A stretch of 5,044 bases of DNA. Source: Cyanobacteriota bacterium. GTDB taxonomy: Bacteria; Cyanobacteriota; Cyanobacteriia; Phormidesmidales; Phormidesmidaceae. This document shows, in pieces, positions 4,929 through 5,044 of this stretch. Each line of letters starts with the position of its first letter. The first letter of the stretch is position 1. The DNA lies in assembly GCA_027619675.1 (NCBI GenBank), contig JAQCHG010000195.1, positions 1-5,044 of the forward strand, given 5' to 3'. The notes under the pieces are model-generated. The model saw only the letters and a program-made list of their open reading frames with translations. It was not told the origin of the DNA and made no database searches. Both the position numbers and the translations under genes were made by a program.

Positions 4929-5044
4929 CATCGCTCCCCTGAAAAAGCTATGGGGTTTGTCAGCATTCAATTTGTGAGTGACTGTAGGTTGGCACTGCCC
5001 TAGTTGAGCTTGGCGCGAATAACTCTACCTTCTGACTCCCTATC
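4929..5044. other. Intergenic tail without genes
   Basis: No coding region is supported. CCCC (4936-4939) and GGGG (4952-4955) could form a weak stem with a 12-base loop followed by TTTGT, a poor terminator candidate. The next gene, if any, begins outside the window. Confidence 0.4.

Noticed and set aside
4936..4960. Rho-independent terminator
   Set aside because: Only four G-C pairs around a 12-base loop and an interrupted T-run; too weak to call.

Overview
The window holds one complete, single-strand operon for a cyanobacterial Mrp/Mnh-type multisubunit cation/proton antiporter. The host is very probably a cyanobacterium. The octamer GCGATCGC (HIP1) occurs exactly seven times in about 5 kb, where chance predicts about 0.1. 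A heptanucleotide short tandem repeat (STRR type) lies in a spacer, and the protein sequences and gene order fit cyanobacterial Mrp clusters. I cannot name a genus.

Layout, all on the + strand: a 306-base leader without genes (dispersed-type repeat copy, a perfect extended -10 promoter, a Shine-Dalgarno site); mnhC (307-654); a 224-base spacer with two strong secondary structures; mnhD (879-2429); mnhE (2426-2815); a 206-base spacer with a 7-bp tandem repeat; mnhF (3022-3273); mnhG (3270-3557); a short MrpA-C-terminal/MbhD-like gene (3550-4188); a fused MbhE+MnhB gene (4185-4850); and a 194-base tail with a hairpin and a second copy of the leader repeat.

The products are all small membrane proteins that should form one complex. 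MnhD is the single NuoM/N-like antiporter subunit. MnhC resembles NuoK. MnhE, F and G are small accessory subunits. The last two genes supply the modules that in canonical Mrp sit at the C-terminus of MrpA (MbhD and MbhE parts) and in MrpB. The order is therefore C-D-E-F-G-A(C-term)-B, a circular permutation of the classical A-B-C-D-E-F-G, and no NuoL-like N-terminal half of MrpA is present. The expected role is exchange of cytoplasmic Na+ (or another cation) for external H+, important for salt and alkaline-pH tolerance and possibly inorganic-carbon physiology.

The genes fall into three translational blocks, C / DE / FGAB. Joins inside blocks are 4- or 8-base stop-start overlaps, while the two spacers between blocks carry palindromes or repeats. 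The core system is known. The less explained parts are the absence of a second antiporter subunit, the Gly/Ala/Pro-rich insertion in MnhD, the soluble extension on the MbhD-like protein, and the repeat family flanking the operon.
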